Below, in pieces: positions 21,061 to 33,588 of a DNA stretch of 64,000 nucleotides. The DNA lies in contig CM073326.1 of assembly GCA_037043015.1 (NCBI GenBank), forward strand, positions 5,491,845-5,555,844, written 5' to 3'. The notes under the pieces are model-generated. The model was given only the letters and a program-made list of their open reading frames with translations. It had not been told where the DNA came from and ran no database searches. Each line of letters begins with the position of its first letter. The first letter of the stretch is position 1. The stretch is from Bryum argenteum (taxonomy: Eukaryota > Streptophyta > Bryopsida > Bryales > Bryaceae). The translations under genes and the position numbers were made by a program.

Positions 21061-23248
21061 AAGTTAACTTGGAGTAAATTACGTTTTTGAGTAAGAGTTG
21101 GATGGGCAGCAAGGGTTTTGGCGGATTGCTACCTCTTGGACGTCTAGAGTGTTTTTTTGGTAAAGGCGACCGGTCGTATAACCATTCCGTTGGGAAAATA
21201 AATGATTTTTTACTAGCTTAATGTAGCGAGTCTTGTCCCTTTAACGAGTCCATTGGGAATGCCTTTAAGGGTTAAGAAAATCTAGGAATTAAAGCCCTCA
21301 AAGAACAACCTAGTCATTTAACCCCCGGCTATCTTTACAAGCCAAATAGGCATTTTGTCGTTTCGGGCAAGCTAGATAAATGTTTAAATATTAACATTTT
21401 TGCCTAAGATTTATAAGGGGTATTTCCAAGGTGTATGTGGAAAATTTGCAGTGTCATTTTCAGAGTTTCATTGAAAAAAAATTGGGGTCTCAACTCGCCC
21501 AACTTGCTTTACGATTTACTTCCAGAATTAATTCCAAAAATGGACTGCCACCATACTCCAACATCATATTAATATTCAACCCAAAACCAATTAGAGCAAG
21601 TTGAATGGAAATATTAACCCCGAGATATCCACGAGTCCTAAATGGGTTTTTTCCTATTTCGGGCAGCCTAGATAAAGGAGTAAAATTTGATATTTTTGCA
21701 TAAGATTTCTTCCGGAATCCGGATCAAGCGCTGCACGGCGAAGTCCTAGCCACCGACCTAGCTGCAGTTCGGCAATCTTACACAGTGAGCGAGGGCCATC
21801 CCATCTCGTCGTGATAGTCCTCATCATTTGCCATCGCTATAATCCTCGAAAATTACCAGAAGGTCAGTGTTGAATATGGTACCTTACTTTTAGGTGTTGA
21901 GGCGCCGCCTGTGGAATACGATATCACCTCTTCCAGGGGCAATGGTTCGTGGGAGCTACCAAGGAGGCACCCTAGAACTCGTGGGGACCTCCCAAGGCCG
22001 TTTTTGAAAATTTTGAATACAAATTTGAGGTCTGCATCCCCATGTAAGCCTACTCCTTGACATTTAATGTCTATACATCAAAAAATTAGGAAACTCATTA
22101 CCCCTCCTCCATCCTCCTTGGTAGCTGCTACGAAAGCTTACTCCTCTTCCACATGAGGGAGTTTTCCCCCAACGATACAAATGACCCCACGGTGGATGTT
22201 ACCTTTGGTGATGCAAAAGTAAGTTCTTATAAATTCACAGTTTGCTTCCTTTTTGTCATGCCTCTGTCCTCTCAGTATTTTACAGTATTCTTTGTGGGTT
22301 GTGCGTTTGTTCCGGGCGTGAATTAATGACGACCTTGAACTTGCCGGGAGTTGAAGCGGAAGGAGAAAGAGCTTCACGCCAAGGAGCAACAACTACAAAG
22401 AATTGAGCAAGTACTTGTCTATATTCTCTATCATTTTAACCCTTGAACGCCTAAGGTGACCCGAGGGGTCATATTCCAACAGAATCTCCTCAGTAGCTCT
22501 CAGTGTACTCAACTTTTCACTTATATTTTGATGTCAAACTGGTCACCTTCTTCTTGATGCATTCAAAAAGTGAAATTTTACAATTCAAATCACAATTTCT
22601 ATGAGTGATTTTGTGCTTTGAAAGGATTGTGGTAGGTAGGTTGGGGTTGTACATAACCTTGTAGGAGGTTGCAAGCTCATCATTAATTGGATCATTCATG
22701 ATGCCCAAGTTCAAAAAGTGCACTATTCATGATGCCCAAGTCCAAAAGATGTTGTGATCACAATACTGGGCTGCCCAAATCCGTATAGCTAGATGATTAA
22801 CGGTTAAGATGCAGTTCATAGTGTTAGACTGTGATATCTCGTATCACAATATTTATACAAGTTTGTAGTGCAGCAAAGAACGATATGGGATTATTGAGCT
22901 ACTCTATAACAATATAAGATTATTTGTAAGAAGAGGGAAACACATGTTTGTATGATTTCACAAAGAAATGGTGTAGGATGCTATTGTGGGGTCAATTCTA
23001 TCAACGTGCAGAGTGAGTAATGTGTTGGAAAAAAAATCCAGTAGTAGACAATGCGGCGCTTAACCCTTAAACGTCCCAACCTATTTTTAGCTGAAAGAAA
23101 TATTTTCAAAAAAAAAATTATGGATAAAAAAGAAGGTAACTTATTCAGATCTTAACCCCTTAAATCCCAAGCAAGCCAAAATGGGTTTTTGCGATTTTAG
23201 GCAGTCTAGATGAAGGAGTTAAAGATAATTATTTTGCCTGCATTTTAT
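21061..23248. repeat. Nested termini of TTAA-inserting elements
   Basis: This is a patchwork without genes. Three left-end-like blocks share a pattern of TTAA, C-run, AAGCCAAA, a GGGCA(A/G)(G/C)CTAGATAAA-like motif and TTTTTGC: starts are near 21,330, 21,617 and 23,153. Further TTAA-CCC starts are at 22,440 (CCCTTGAACGCC) and 23,064 (CCCTTAAACGTCCCA), and a right-end-like GCCTTTAAGGGTTAA ends near 21,277. Bases 22,440 to about 22,797 form an inverted copy of the 340-bp MITE family of 36,209-36,548. The 23,153 block is split by the piggyBac element at 23,249. Confidence 0.55.
22440..22797 (-). mobile_element. Inverted member of the 340-bp TTAA MITE family
   Basis: The reverse complement matches 36,209-36,548 over most of its length (shared TTCATGATGCCCAAGTTCAA and CTTGTAGGAGGTTGCAAGCT). 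The left edge is TTAA followed by CCCTTGAACGCC. The right border is only approximate (GGGCTGCCC, then a TTAA at about 22,797-22,800). Confidence 0.55.
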
Positions 23249-23993
23249 CCCTTAAACGCCCAGGGCTCAATTATCGGGCAGCCCGGAGCATCTGGGGCGC
23301 ATATTGGAGGTATCGGGCAGAGTAAGGAGGTGGGGTCGGGCCCAAGCATACCGCGCAGGCAATCGTGTGGGAAGCCGTGCAGTCCTTGGCCGCAGCGGGT
23401 TCCGGAACAATGCCGGCAGCTCATCGCACGGGCCACCTCACCAACTGCTAACCACCCCCCCCCCTCATGGGTCCCCCTCTTCCCCCCCTCCCAAGGCCCC
23501 CTCCCCCAAGGTTAGCCCCACAGACTGTGCCTCTCTTACTCCCCCCCCAAGGCCCCCTCCCCTAGGGTCAGCTCCACGAACGAGGCACAGACACTCAGTT
23601 AGAGCAGCCCAGGGCTTGGAGTCATTGTATATGGGCAAATGCATGAAATGCTAGGCATATTCAATGAAGAAATTTGTGATAATATGACAATAAATTACAC
23701 ATGGGTATAGATTATGCTTTATTGATGAGAAATGTATAAAACATGCTTAGAATAAAAGACATGGTGCTTACTTGGGGTGCCCAAGTACTTACTTGGGGTG
23801 CCCAAGTACTTACTTGGCAAATGTATACTAGGCATATTCAAAGAAATAATACGTGATAAAATCACAATAAATTACACATGGGTATAAATTATGCTTTATT
23901 GATGAGAAATGTAAAAAACATGCTTAGAATAAATGGCATGGTGAACTACAAAGCATTCGTGGGCTGGCAAAATAAAACTAAATAATATATGTG

Positions 23994-26385
23994 TCATGAG
24001 TTGCTATGGTGAATTACAAAACACTCACCCATACAAACAGAAACATTGCAAGTAGGGCAATACCATTGCCGGACTTTCTTGCAAACCACACAACGACGTC
24101 GGATACGGTTTTCATGACCACTCCAAACCATAGTATAGTGTAATTTGTTAGAATTTGGAACCGCCGCCCCGGGCATGCATGTGGGTTTGTCTACGGGCAC
24201 CTCGGTCAAAACGTTAGCTATTTCAACATAGAATTGCAAATGAGACATAGGTGTAGTACCCCTCAATACCATGGCTTTTTGTATAAAATATAGGCATTCA
24301 AAAAGATTGATCTAAAATATGATAAAAGATCTTATGCCACCATTTGTGATCTCTTCTTTGCAATGAGTAATAACCCCGCAATTGGTCATGCACATCAACA
24401 CCTCTCATGTGTTGTTGGTAATGCAACAAAACCGGGGACGCCAGAATTTGAATATAACCCCCGGCATGCCATCGGGTTATAAACAAAGACCGTGAGGTAT
24501 CAACCGGACTACACGCCGTAGAAAGCAAAGAGACGGGTTTATTATCGTACCAAGTCACGGCGCACATTCGTTCGCTTGCGTGCACCCGGTACCAAAGTTG
24601 TCCCCGGGATCCCGTGGGTGAGTTACTGAGCGCTTGAGGCCACCCAATTCGGTTTGTCCTACAAGTGCCTGTCGCAAAAATACCACGTTCCAACAAAGAC
24701 CAAAACAATGCCGGTGAGGTAAAATAATTGTCACATGTAACAATGTGCCCCTTACCTTCCAAACCGGACATGAGGTTTAGCACAACTCTCCCCCCGACGT
24801 TCCCCTCCTCTTGGGAATCGCTAGCCCCGCAATAGATATCGATTCTTTGCACGTACTTTGATTCACAATTAGCCAAACACCAAATTTTCAAACCATATTG
24901 TGTCGGTTTGGCTTTCATGTATTGTTTTATAGGTGCATACTTACCCGTGTATTTTATCATCATTTCGTCAACACATACATTTTGTTCCGGGTTATAATAC
25001 AAAGAACATAAATCATTATGTTTTTTCACTAACCACTCGGTTTTTGCTAATTTATTGTAATTAGGACTAGATTTATCCGTGGTAACATTCCTATTATCAA
25101 CCAAGTGCAAACATCTCAATATGTCTTCAAACCTATTTCTTGACATGCATTTTGTAATTGCATTGGTTAGAAATAACTCATCAAAAAATTTTGACCAATG
25201 TAATCGAACATTAGGTAACTTTTTAGTAGCCATTAGCATAAGTATACCAAAAAAGGTTAGTAGCTCCTTTACCGTCAACGGGACCCAACGGGCTCCTCCA
25301 CGTGTCTTGCCTTCCTCATTGCTTGATGCGGCATACAAATTAGACATTCTAACAATTCTCACCAACACGTCATTAGGCCAAAACAACAAAAAGAAGTCAA
25401 GGGGATTTCGGCATAATGTCAAAGGCTCAACCAAACCTTGTTTGCCCCCTAACCAATGAACGGGGGGAATTTGAGTGCAAGGTGAATTCCACATACCGGG
25501 TGCAAAGCGTTCATTTACCGGTAAACTAGAAAATTCGGTAAATGTCAAATTGCATCCTAAACCTATTTCATTTGATGCATTAGAGTTGTTTATAAACCAC
25601 TTCTTCGAATTTGGGGTCAATTCCATCTTTTCTAATTTATCCATGTCATTTGAAACTTGGGATTCCGATTGCCCGGGGTAATATGTATAATCCGAAGAGT
25701 CGTTTGTGGATGGACTTGAGTTCTAAGTCTTGAACCCCAAAGTTGGACTTCACTTACCATACCATACTTACCATTTTCATCCACAAATTTTACTACGGCC
25801 CTCCAGGGACACTATATTTCCCCATGGTCCAAACAATAAGACTTCTAGCATATCAATGGCAATCAATGGGTCATAGAATTCATCCACAACCGTTCCCCAA
25901 AACATGTCTAAATACCGTGCTTCACTATCTAAAGGGATGTTCAAGTCAAGTAATTCACATTTTGGGACAATTACACACCTACCAAGGCATCCAAGATTGT
26001 ACAATGGCATGTGCAAAGATTTTTGAAGATCACTTCTCAATGTAACATTCCGATTATGCAAACTAGAAGTCCAAACAAGCTCAAATTCACTTGTAGCTTG
26101 GTCATCTAATTTACAAATGTCATTGTCTCTAAGTGCCTCTAAAAGCTCCTCCACATGTGCTCCGTTTTCACCCTGCACAAACCCACAAACACGGGCATTA
26201 GGATTCTCAAGAAGAGAATCCATTGCCATAGAATCAAAAGGAGGTGGTGAGTGTGTGGGTAACGAATTACCAGCTGATAGCGGGATGCGTCGTTTTTTAC
26301 CGGCCTGACACGACGCCACTGCTGGCTCCGGAGCTTGAGGTTCTCGAGTTGCGTTACCAACGCCAGGCACTGGTGAACTGGACAT
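23994..26385 (-). pseudogene. piggyBac-type transposase (DDE_Tnp_1_7), probably broken
   Basis: The main open frame (25644-24298, 448 codons) contains the piggyBac catalytic fold. The three acidic residues are in VDEMMIKY (D226), VTCDNYF (D305) and MRGVDVHDQ (D417), with a conserved tryptophan pair in HKWWHKIF. The C-terminal cysteine-rich zinc domain (CVVCKKVRQWYCPTCNVSVC, then CF..HH) is in a second frame at 24272-23994. The two meet at a 1-base frame difference just after HILDQSF. An N-terminal frame (26385-25777, 202 codons from ATG) precedes them; a possible intron with donor GTAAGT near 25,768 could link it to the main frame, but a TGA lies just before that donor. The element is therefore probably non-autonomous now, although its catalytic residues are intact. 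Transposases of this family excise precisely at TTAA. Confidence 0.82.
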
Positions 26386-28040
26386 CCCCTCTACGGACTG
26401 TTCCAGTGTAAGCTAGCCATCGTGGCCCAGCTCGAGTCGTTGCCGCACCAATCGGGCAGTCCCTGGCCGCAACTCGCCCGATCGTATGATCATGCTCTGA
26501 TTGAGGTCGCTCATCGATCGATCAAGACCCTACACAAACAACAACAGATCACTGTCAATTTGTTGACCTTCGTTTGGGCGCATTCTTTACCTGGCTCAAT
26601 CTGGAGAAGGCCTCGAATCATGTCGACAAAGCTTGGGATAAACATGATGGTACCCAAGCTTGACATCAACTTTGATGCGCTTCAAGCCGGTGATTTCAAC
26701 TGTTTGAGAATAATCGGGAAACTGAATGGGAACTTACCCCAGACTCATCATAAAATTCTAGCCACTTACCCCAGACTCATCATAACCGAATGGAGCAACT
26801 CCCAGTCTAGAACGAGCGCGGCGGGAGCTACACTTGGCAGCTCACGAATCTCAGCTCACGAACGAGCGCTGCCTTCGATCGTCTCAGTCCTAGGCAAATG
26901 GATACGAAGAAGAACATTTGGCTTGGCAAGCGCGTGCCCATCAATTCCTTGGTGGTTTTGCTTCAAGTTTAACGATACTATTACTATTGAGCAGAATCTG
27001 GAGCCTTGCGGTGACCCTGCTGGTGGCGACAAGGCCTCGAAAAAGAAGAAATGAAGAACCTGAACTCTAACCAAGACGATGAGAAATTGGATTTACCGGA
27101 AGGGTCGTCTGATCGGTCCTTGGACGTCGCCGCGCCTCACCAACTGCGCCATTGCGCCGACGAGTTTGAGTCGCAGACCGGGGGGCGATCGTGACGCCAT
27201 CACCCAACGCAAAATCCTCCGACCTCCCCTGTCCAACTGAAACCCCACTATGCAAGCAACCAGACTCACCAATAACGACATTGCTCACGAACCCTAATTC
27301 GTGAAAACTCGAATCGGTCGTTTCGTTCTCACCTGGAGTCCTGTCGACCATGACGTTGGCCATGGAGCGCCTCTGATTCTCCATCCGGCCACCAAGATTC
27401 CCGAACGAAATTGTTGATAGCGTCACTAAAGCCACCAGCTTCGCCTTCAGCGCGTCGATCAGACCACCTCAGGAGCTCTGCGATGTTTCTACGAAACAGA
27501 AACCTCAAGTTTCTAGGACCGGGAATTTGCGGCAAGACAACACCAGGAAGAAGCGGACGTGAGAGAAGATAATCGTCGTCCAAGAACCGCAAACACTCAT
27601 CGACTATTGATTGTGGTTGATTCTGCTCATGGACAAGCCAACGCTGCAATTCTTTGGAGAAATCGTCCCCGCAACTCTCCCGTCTTTCTCGAATCCACTC
27701 TGCAACCATCTTGCCGTTTTCGAAGTCCGTTGCGGAACGGTCGAGCGGAAGTCACAAGCCGCGGAACCCCTAAAAATACCAAACGTCTCTCACAGATGAT
27801 CTTCCTAAAGTGACCCGGCTTGCAACGACCAGCCAGGAAATCAAGTTTCCAACGACGCTCCAGAGATTCGGGCAGCAAGAAACCACACTCGCTCTTCTAT
27901 CCGCAACCAGCGGTGTGCAAATCATGATCAAACCACACCCGAATTGCTCAAACGGATTGTTTGACGTCGGAGACGGTCCTTGCCCGACCAGTTTGACCCA
28001 AGCCTCTCCCGATTCCGTCCTGCGAAGCCGGAGCTACAGT
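26386..28040. other. GC-rich segment inside the piggyBac element, possible captured host DNA
   Basis: This stretch is much GC-richer than its surroundings and carries open frames on both strands that do not resemble transposase: plus 26422-27054 (ending in GGDKASKKKK), and minus 27435-27067 and 27709-27329 (containing DDFSKELQRWLVHEQNQPQS). None is recognised. A 30-bp tandem duplication of ACTTACCCCAGACTCATCAT is at about 26,735-26,783. It may be the transposase 5' leader and promoter, or gene fragments picked up by the transposon. The choice cannot be made without a search. Confidence 0.4.
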
Positions 28041-28094
28041 GCACTAAACTTTTAGAACGTGCCCCAGGGGCACGCTTGGGCGTTTAAGGGTTAT

Positions 28095-29257
28095 ACTAGG
28101 TGCTTTTTAATACTATAAGGTGTATGTGGTAAAGTTTACAAAGCCCAATTCTAATTTTGGAAACTTCATCTTGAAATTTCAGGTTTCAAATCTAGAAAGG
28201 ATAGTTTAAATTTAATCTTGTGATGAATTTTTTTTTGGGGATTATGTTCATTGTTGATTCACTACTTACAGTCTAAAAAGACCTAAATCAAAAAGCTTAT
28301 CAATTTTACAAGGGCAACCTCCAAAAGTTTCAAGAATAATCTTCAAATTTCTAAGAACTTTTAACTCTAGATGTTATGATCCCTCAAATATTAAGCATCC
28401 AACAGTTAATATCTAGAAGAGTAACTAAAAATAGTCTTAGGTACAAGATCTTACAGTTGGAAGCTCAAAAAGTAGTAAAAACTACAATCTTACCTCAAGC
28501 TCTACAAGGTAGTCAAAATTTGTAGTTTTTGAGGCTGGAGGTCCAAAAAACTCTTTGGGCCTTTGGGAGTCAACCATACAATCTTATAGTAGACTTATTA
28601 TAGGTTATGTGAACGAGGATTTAAATATTGGAACTTCATAGGTTGGAAGATGATAATGTATCACAATTGTTGAGATTAACAAGAGGTAGAGAGGGAATAC
28701 AATTCAAAAAATGCTTACACAAGTGTAAAACAAAACAATGCTTGGAATGATTCCAGCCCCTTATATACTTGTATACTTGAGAAAAGGCACTTAGTGCTAC
28801 AAACAATATGGAATAATGATTGAAAGGTCTTCTGAACCAACAATCCCTAGTAGTCACACTACTTGCTCTTTTTAACTACAAGCAACTCAATCTTTAGCAA
28901 CAACTCTGAACAAAATTTAAAATTTCATCCTTTCCACTATAGTGTGGAAATTCTACCAACAAAGTACTTGCAAGTATAAAGTCACCAACTAGTAGGAAGT
29001 TGTTCACCTTCATCTTAACAATACCCTTGCTTCAAAAGAATTGATTCAAAAGAATCTACTTGAATGGCTCATATAGTAGCCTTGTAATGGTGACATCTTC
29101 CACAAAACTACCATGGAAAAGTAGTCCAAATATAGACCCTTTACACTCAAAACATTTTACTTTTATAGAATATCCTCAAAACATTTTACTTTTATATACT
29201 ATCCTTAAAACATTCTACTTTTAATATCTACTTTTAATATCTACTCTTTACTTATTT
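28095..29257. other. AT-rich intergenic DNA
   Basis: No gene supported. The start (AAGGTGTATGTGG) continues the older repeat interrupted by the piggyBac insertion. A short triplication of ACATTTTACTTTTATA-like text lies at 29,150-29,235. Confidence 0.4.
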
Positions 29258-29815
29258 GCTTTCTTTCTCTTTTCATCTCAAATTGTTCAAAATCTTTATT
29301 TCATTTCTTGCTCCGTTTAGAATACGGTTATTTTTGTAATTCTCACTACTTCTCAAGATTATAACTTTTTAAAAATTTCATACTTCTTGATCCAAATATC
29401 GGATTTGCTATCCAACTAGTGTCCATATGACGATAAAAATATGCGTTTCTAACAACATATGTGGCACCATGATTTGACGGGAGGTCCCCGAGATCTCGGG
29501 TGCTATTCAAAACAAAACAAACTATAGAACTCCCATAAGTATATAGACTAAGCATGATTTGTCGTAGGGAAGTTCTTTAGGAGGAGTAGTGCAATGCATT
29601 TGAGTAGTGTTGAATATAGAGATGGATATAGTATGTTAGGTGATGTACTTTTCCACGGACATGGCACCTGATGAAGAGAGTTTTAGCTATGTTACTTGGT
29701 CTAATGGTGGAAGGGTTGGTAATATGTATGTTAATTGTACAACTTGGTGCAACGAAATTACAACCAGTAGGGGTTTTTGACGTGGCATTGTTTATGAGGT
29801 GGATTTTTACATATA
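29258..29815. repeat. Duplicated block, unit 2 copy (paralogue of 4905-5465)
   Basis: This matches 4905-5465 in order and orientation. It ends at a junction at about 29,810-29,825, where the sequence jumps to the equivalent of 10,770 within the LRR exon of the receptor. The junction contains the repeated word ATAACTTGTATAACTTGTA, suggesting that short homology or filler accompanied the deletion. Confidence 0.75.
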
Positions 29816-32800
29816 ACTTGTATAACTTGTACCTCACTTATGCACTTCAATCTCCTCATGTCAGGTAATTTCCCAACTAGTCGCCCTATCAATACTAAGC
29901 ACTGAAGTTTTTCCAAGTGAGCAATATCACTTGTTGATGATATAGGTAACCTCCAACAATCTAATTGCAAAAACAATAAGTTCTTCAGGAATCGTAACCC
30001 AACAATTTCCATGTCGTGATGGATTTCAAGTGGAAGGAACACCTCCAAACTCTTCAAATTTTCCAATCCACTGAAATCCAAAATGAAGCGACCTTGCAAC
30101 GGCATCTTGCTATCCAATTTCAACACTTGGATATTTGAAAAGTGACCACATTTCAGTCGAAAAGTTCTCACAACACCTCTTGACAAGCAACTCATCCATG
30201 AGGAGCTCAAGCAACAAAGCCATGCCAAATCCTCTTCTTCAGGTGCATTAAGATCACTTTCAATATTTCTTGACATTCGGCACCCAAACTCCCCTTCTTG
30301 TGATTTTTTAAGCGCAAACTCGCGCCACAAGTCATGCATCCCTATGCTTGCCAAATCTTCACCTAAATCTTGTACAAGTGAGTTCCTTTCCAACCACTTC
30401 AACTACACATAGACCACAAGATGGAATCAATATTCTTTACTCACACGTTACAAGTTTAACAACAACAGAAAATGTTAGCATCAATACATACAACCTCCTT
30501 CATTAATTAACACTACAAATCATTTCTTGTACTGAGCAGCAACTTTCAACAACTTACACTCTTCCTACAACTGAAGTATATTGCTTGGAGGAATCTTACC
30601 CTATATGATATATCATCTATACTTGTCCCATGCACCATACTCAACCATTTGAATGATATCACACTTGATCTTTCTAATTCTCTTCTCCTCCATAAATACT
30701 TAATACGCATTGGCAAGAAAAGTGCTACATCAATAAATAGCATTTGATCTTCCCTTGGCAGATTGTCAAAACTTTTTCGCAAAATGGAGAAGATTGGATG
30801 CTCCCCTTCTCTTCGGAAATTAAATGTGTCAAGTTCTTTCAACAATTCTCCCCACCTTGTTGGATCATAATTTGTACACCCAAGTTGTAGACCAAGTACC
30901 TTCACAGCTAATGGATGGTAGTGATAACTTTTTCCATCACCTTTCTTGAAATAACACCGTTTCAAGCTTCTATCTACTATGTCAATCTCCACTTTCATTC
31001 TCTCCTCATCACATACTGCATGCTCCAAAAATAATGACCTTACGTCATCCTTATTTAGCTCTGGCATTTCAAAACAATTACTTCCATCTAACCCCAAATG
31101 AGCATTTTGCAATACATCCAAAGATCGTGCCGTCAATACCACTACACTTCCCTTTGCAAAACCTCCTTTCAAAAATACATTGACTTCCTCGATTGACTTG
31201 ATATCATCAAATATGTTGTCAACCGCTAAAAATATTGGTTGTTTCAATATAACCTCCTTCAATAAAACTTTGCACTGCACCCAAAGATGAAATCCAAGTG
31301 CCATAAGCACACGATCTTAAAATGGAACACTTGAATTAACCTCAGCATTTCAACGAAGTTCGGCTTTAAAATTCATTGGCGAATTACAAAGATATGAATG
31401 AGCATAGGCACTTGAATGAAAAAAATACATCACAAATTTAGCGTACCTGACTCTCATTTAAACCTTGTAGATAATTTTTATCTTTATCACTCAAACACTT
31501 TAAAGCTCCGTGCAACATTTCTAAGCCGTTTTGGGTCCCCAATTCAACGTGTAATACTCTTCCTTGCATTCTTGTAAAATATTCATTACAGAGAGCTTGG
31601 CAAATTGTTGTCTTTCCAATGCCACCCACTCCATATATGCCAATCATGCATGTTTTGTATCTTTTTGATTCTGATGCTTCGTTGATCCATCCACATACGA
31701 CCTGTATCAAAGGAATAAACATTACCACTCTATCACCATACACAAGAGATTATCTCTCATTTACTCACCCATTTTCAATCATCTAACAAGATTTCTAAGA
31801 TTTGTTTCCAACACTTCTTCATGATTTCAATAAATCTTGATAAGTCCATGATTCTCCAAGGTTAAATAATGAATGCTTTAATCTCCAAAACACTAACTTG
31901 TGCTCAAATAAAATTGATTTCACAACCAAGTTTGCATTTTAACACACCTCAATCATTCGTTGACGGCCTTTAATGTGGCTAACCTTCCATCTTGATAAAG
32001 GTTGCACACACTTGCATATTGCTTCTACAATATTGTCCCGAAAACTAACTTCACCACCACCCTTGTATAGTAAACTATTCAATGGACCAAGTGCTTTCAA
32101 AGCCTCATCCCATTCTTCAATTCTTATTCTGTGTTCATTTTCTTCAGCCCAACCTTGCCAAATTGTCCGCCATCTATATTGCTGTTGTGAATCACGAACT
32201 TGATCCAATGTTATCCCAAAATACACTGGGATGATCTCTAACTTGGAGTTCTTCACCATAGCCGTTAACTCCAACATTGGCCATTTGGACCGTGTAAAGA
32301 ATTCCTCAGACAAGACCACCACTCCAACCTCACATTGCCTTATAGCTTCAAATATCAACTTCGGAAATTCCTTTCCAATAGGTAAGCTATCTCGTCGCTT
32401 GTCAAAGAATGGATATCGGTCACATCTTTCCAAATCCACACATAGTTGTTCTACAAAGTCTTTTTGGGCCCCGCTATGGCTCAAAAACACCTTGTGTTTA
32501 GGTTCCAAAGTAATGTCCCTGCACACACGCACACACATGAGAATTGGTGTAATCATGCAAAGATTCATCCATTCCGTTCTATTTTATAGAATGGAGATTA
32601 AAAAAAAAAAAAATCACATGTTGGACCATATTCCTAGATGATATCCTCCACGATGTAATGTTACATACTTAAAAAATGATGTAATTTTACCAACGTAGAA
32701 TTTAGTAATTAAGTGCCAAATTATGTGAGATTGCTTTACAAATTACAACAACAACAAATAATCTCATCATACTACAAATATCTATATATACATCTCTATG

Positions 32801-33588
32801 ATTAATGTATACTTGGTTCTAGTTTGAAACCATCTAGGGATTAGAAATAAAGTCAAAGTACATTTTTTCACATAGAAAGCACTCTACCCTTCTTAGTAAA
32901 AAGAATTTGTTCTTTTGGTCAATGAATGATTCATGGAGGATTGTGCAAGGACATATATCATTAACAATGATGCACCTTAAAGCAACCTCCACTTGATAGC
33001 AACCTGACCAAAACAATTGTCATGTGATATGTAAACAAATTTCTACATTCAATTATAAAGTACGAATCACTTTGAGCATTCTTGATCACTTTTCCTAATA
33101 ATCTCATAGTATAAACTAATAGTTACTATTCTCAAATCACAAATGCCTTGCTCTAACACCACTATGCTTGCGATAAAACTAAAGAACAACCCTGCTACTT
33201 GATTGGCTACAAGCTCTCCACCAAGTAAAGTAGAAAAGAATGGGTTAATGAGCCTCTTGGTAACATCACAAGATCCAAAATTATTCACAATTTGAAAATG
33301 CATTGACTTTTAAACATTTATTGAGCTTGTGAAGAACTAGAACCTATACTGAAATATATCATTCTCCTACACAAGCATTACATAGTCAACTATGTAAATA
33401 TGAACCACTAAAATAAACATGCAACCACTTTACAGAAATGATCAATGACATTTATGCATAGTAAAGTATTCAACTTGCGAACAATCCATCAAACTTCCAC
33501 CTCCCATAGATTTACATATAGGTAGTTCTATAGGAAACATCACTCACGGAGGATTTAGTGCACCAGTGCTGGTGGAGGACGAAGCCAT
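29758..33588 (-). CDS. TIR-NB-ARC receptor, copy 2, truncated before the LRR array
   Basis: Paralogue of the 9524-14506 gene with identical structure. Exons are 33588-33548, 32518-31948, 31701-31447, 31274-30600 and 30402-29758, giving 728 residues. The TIR, P-loop (GVGGIGKTT), kinase-2 and MHD motifs are all intact. The last exon matches copy 1 for about 190 codons, then crosses the deletion junction and ends with 17 unrelated codons (VIQVICKNPPHKQCHVKNPYWL region). All 138-bp LRR modules are gone, so ligand or effector recognition of the usual kind is presumably lost. Differences from copy 1 cluster in the TIR exon (for example YFGITLDQVRDSQQQYRW versus YLGIALDQVRDPEQQYKW). It could be a functional TIR-NB short form, a decoy, or a pseudogene in the making. 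Reading-frame integrity is seen; expression is unknown. Confidence 0.85.

Larger units (their letters stand above)
23249..28090 (-). mobile_element. piggyBac-superfamily DNA transposon, 4,842 bp
   Basis: Both ends carry the perfect 14-bp inverted repeat CCCTTAAACGCCCA, flanked by the 4-bp direct repeat TTAT (23245-23248 and 28091-28094), a variant of the usual TTAA. The flanks join into a sequence resembling the related block at 21,404-21,440, supporting a single insertion into an older repeat. The element holds a minus-strand transposase (26385-23994), a C-rich tract at 23,450-23,560, a 120-bp direct duplication (about 23,648-23,766 and 23,826-23,943), and a 1.7-kb GC-rich segment upstream of the transposase. 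The palindrome GTGCCCCAGGGGCAC sits next to the right end. Confidence 0.88.

Noticed and set aside
26422-27054. 210-codon plus-strand frame as a host gene
   Set aside because: It lies inside the piggyBac borders, has no recognised domain and mixed composition; noted only as possible captured DNA.
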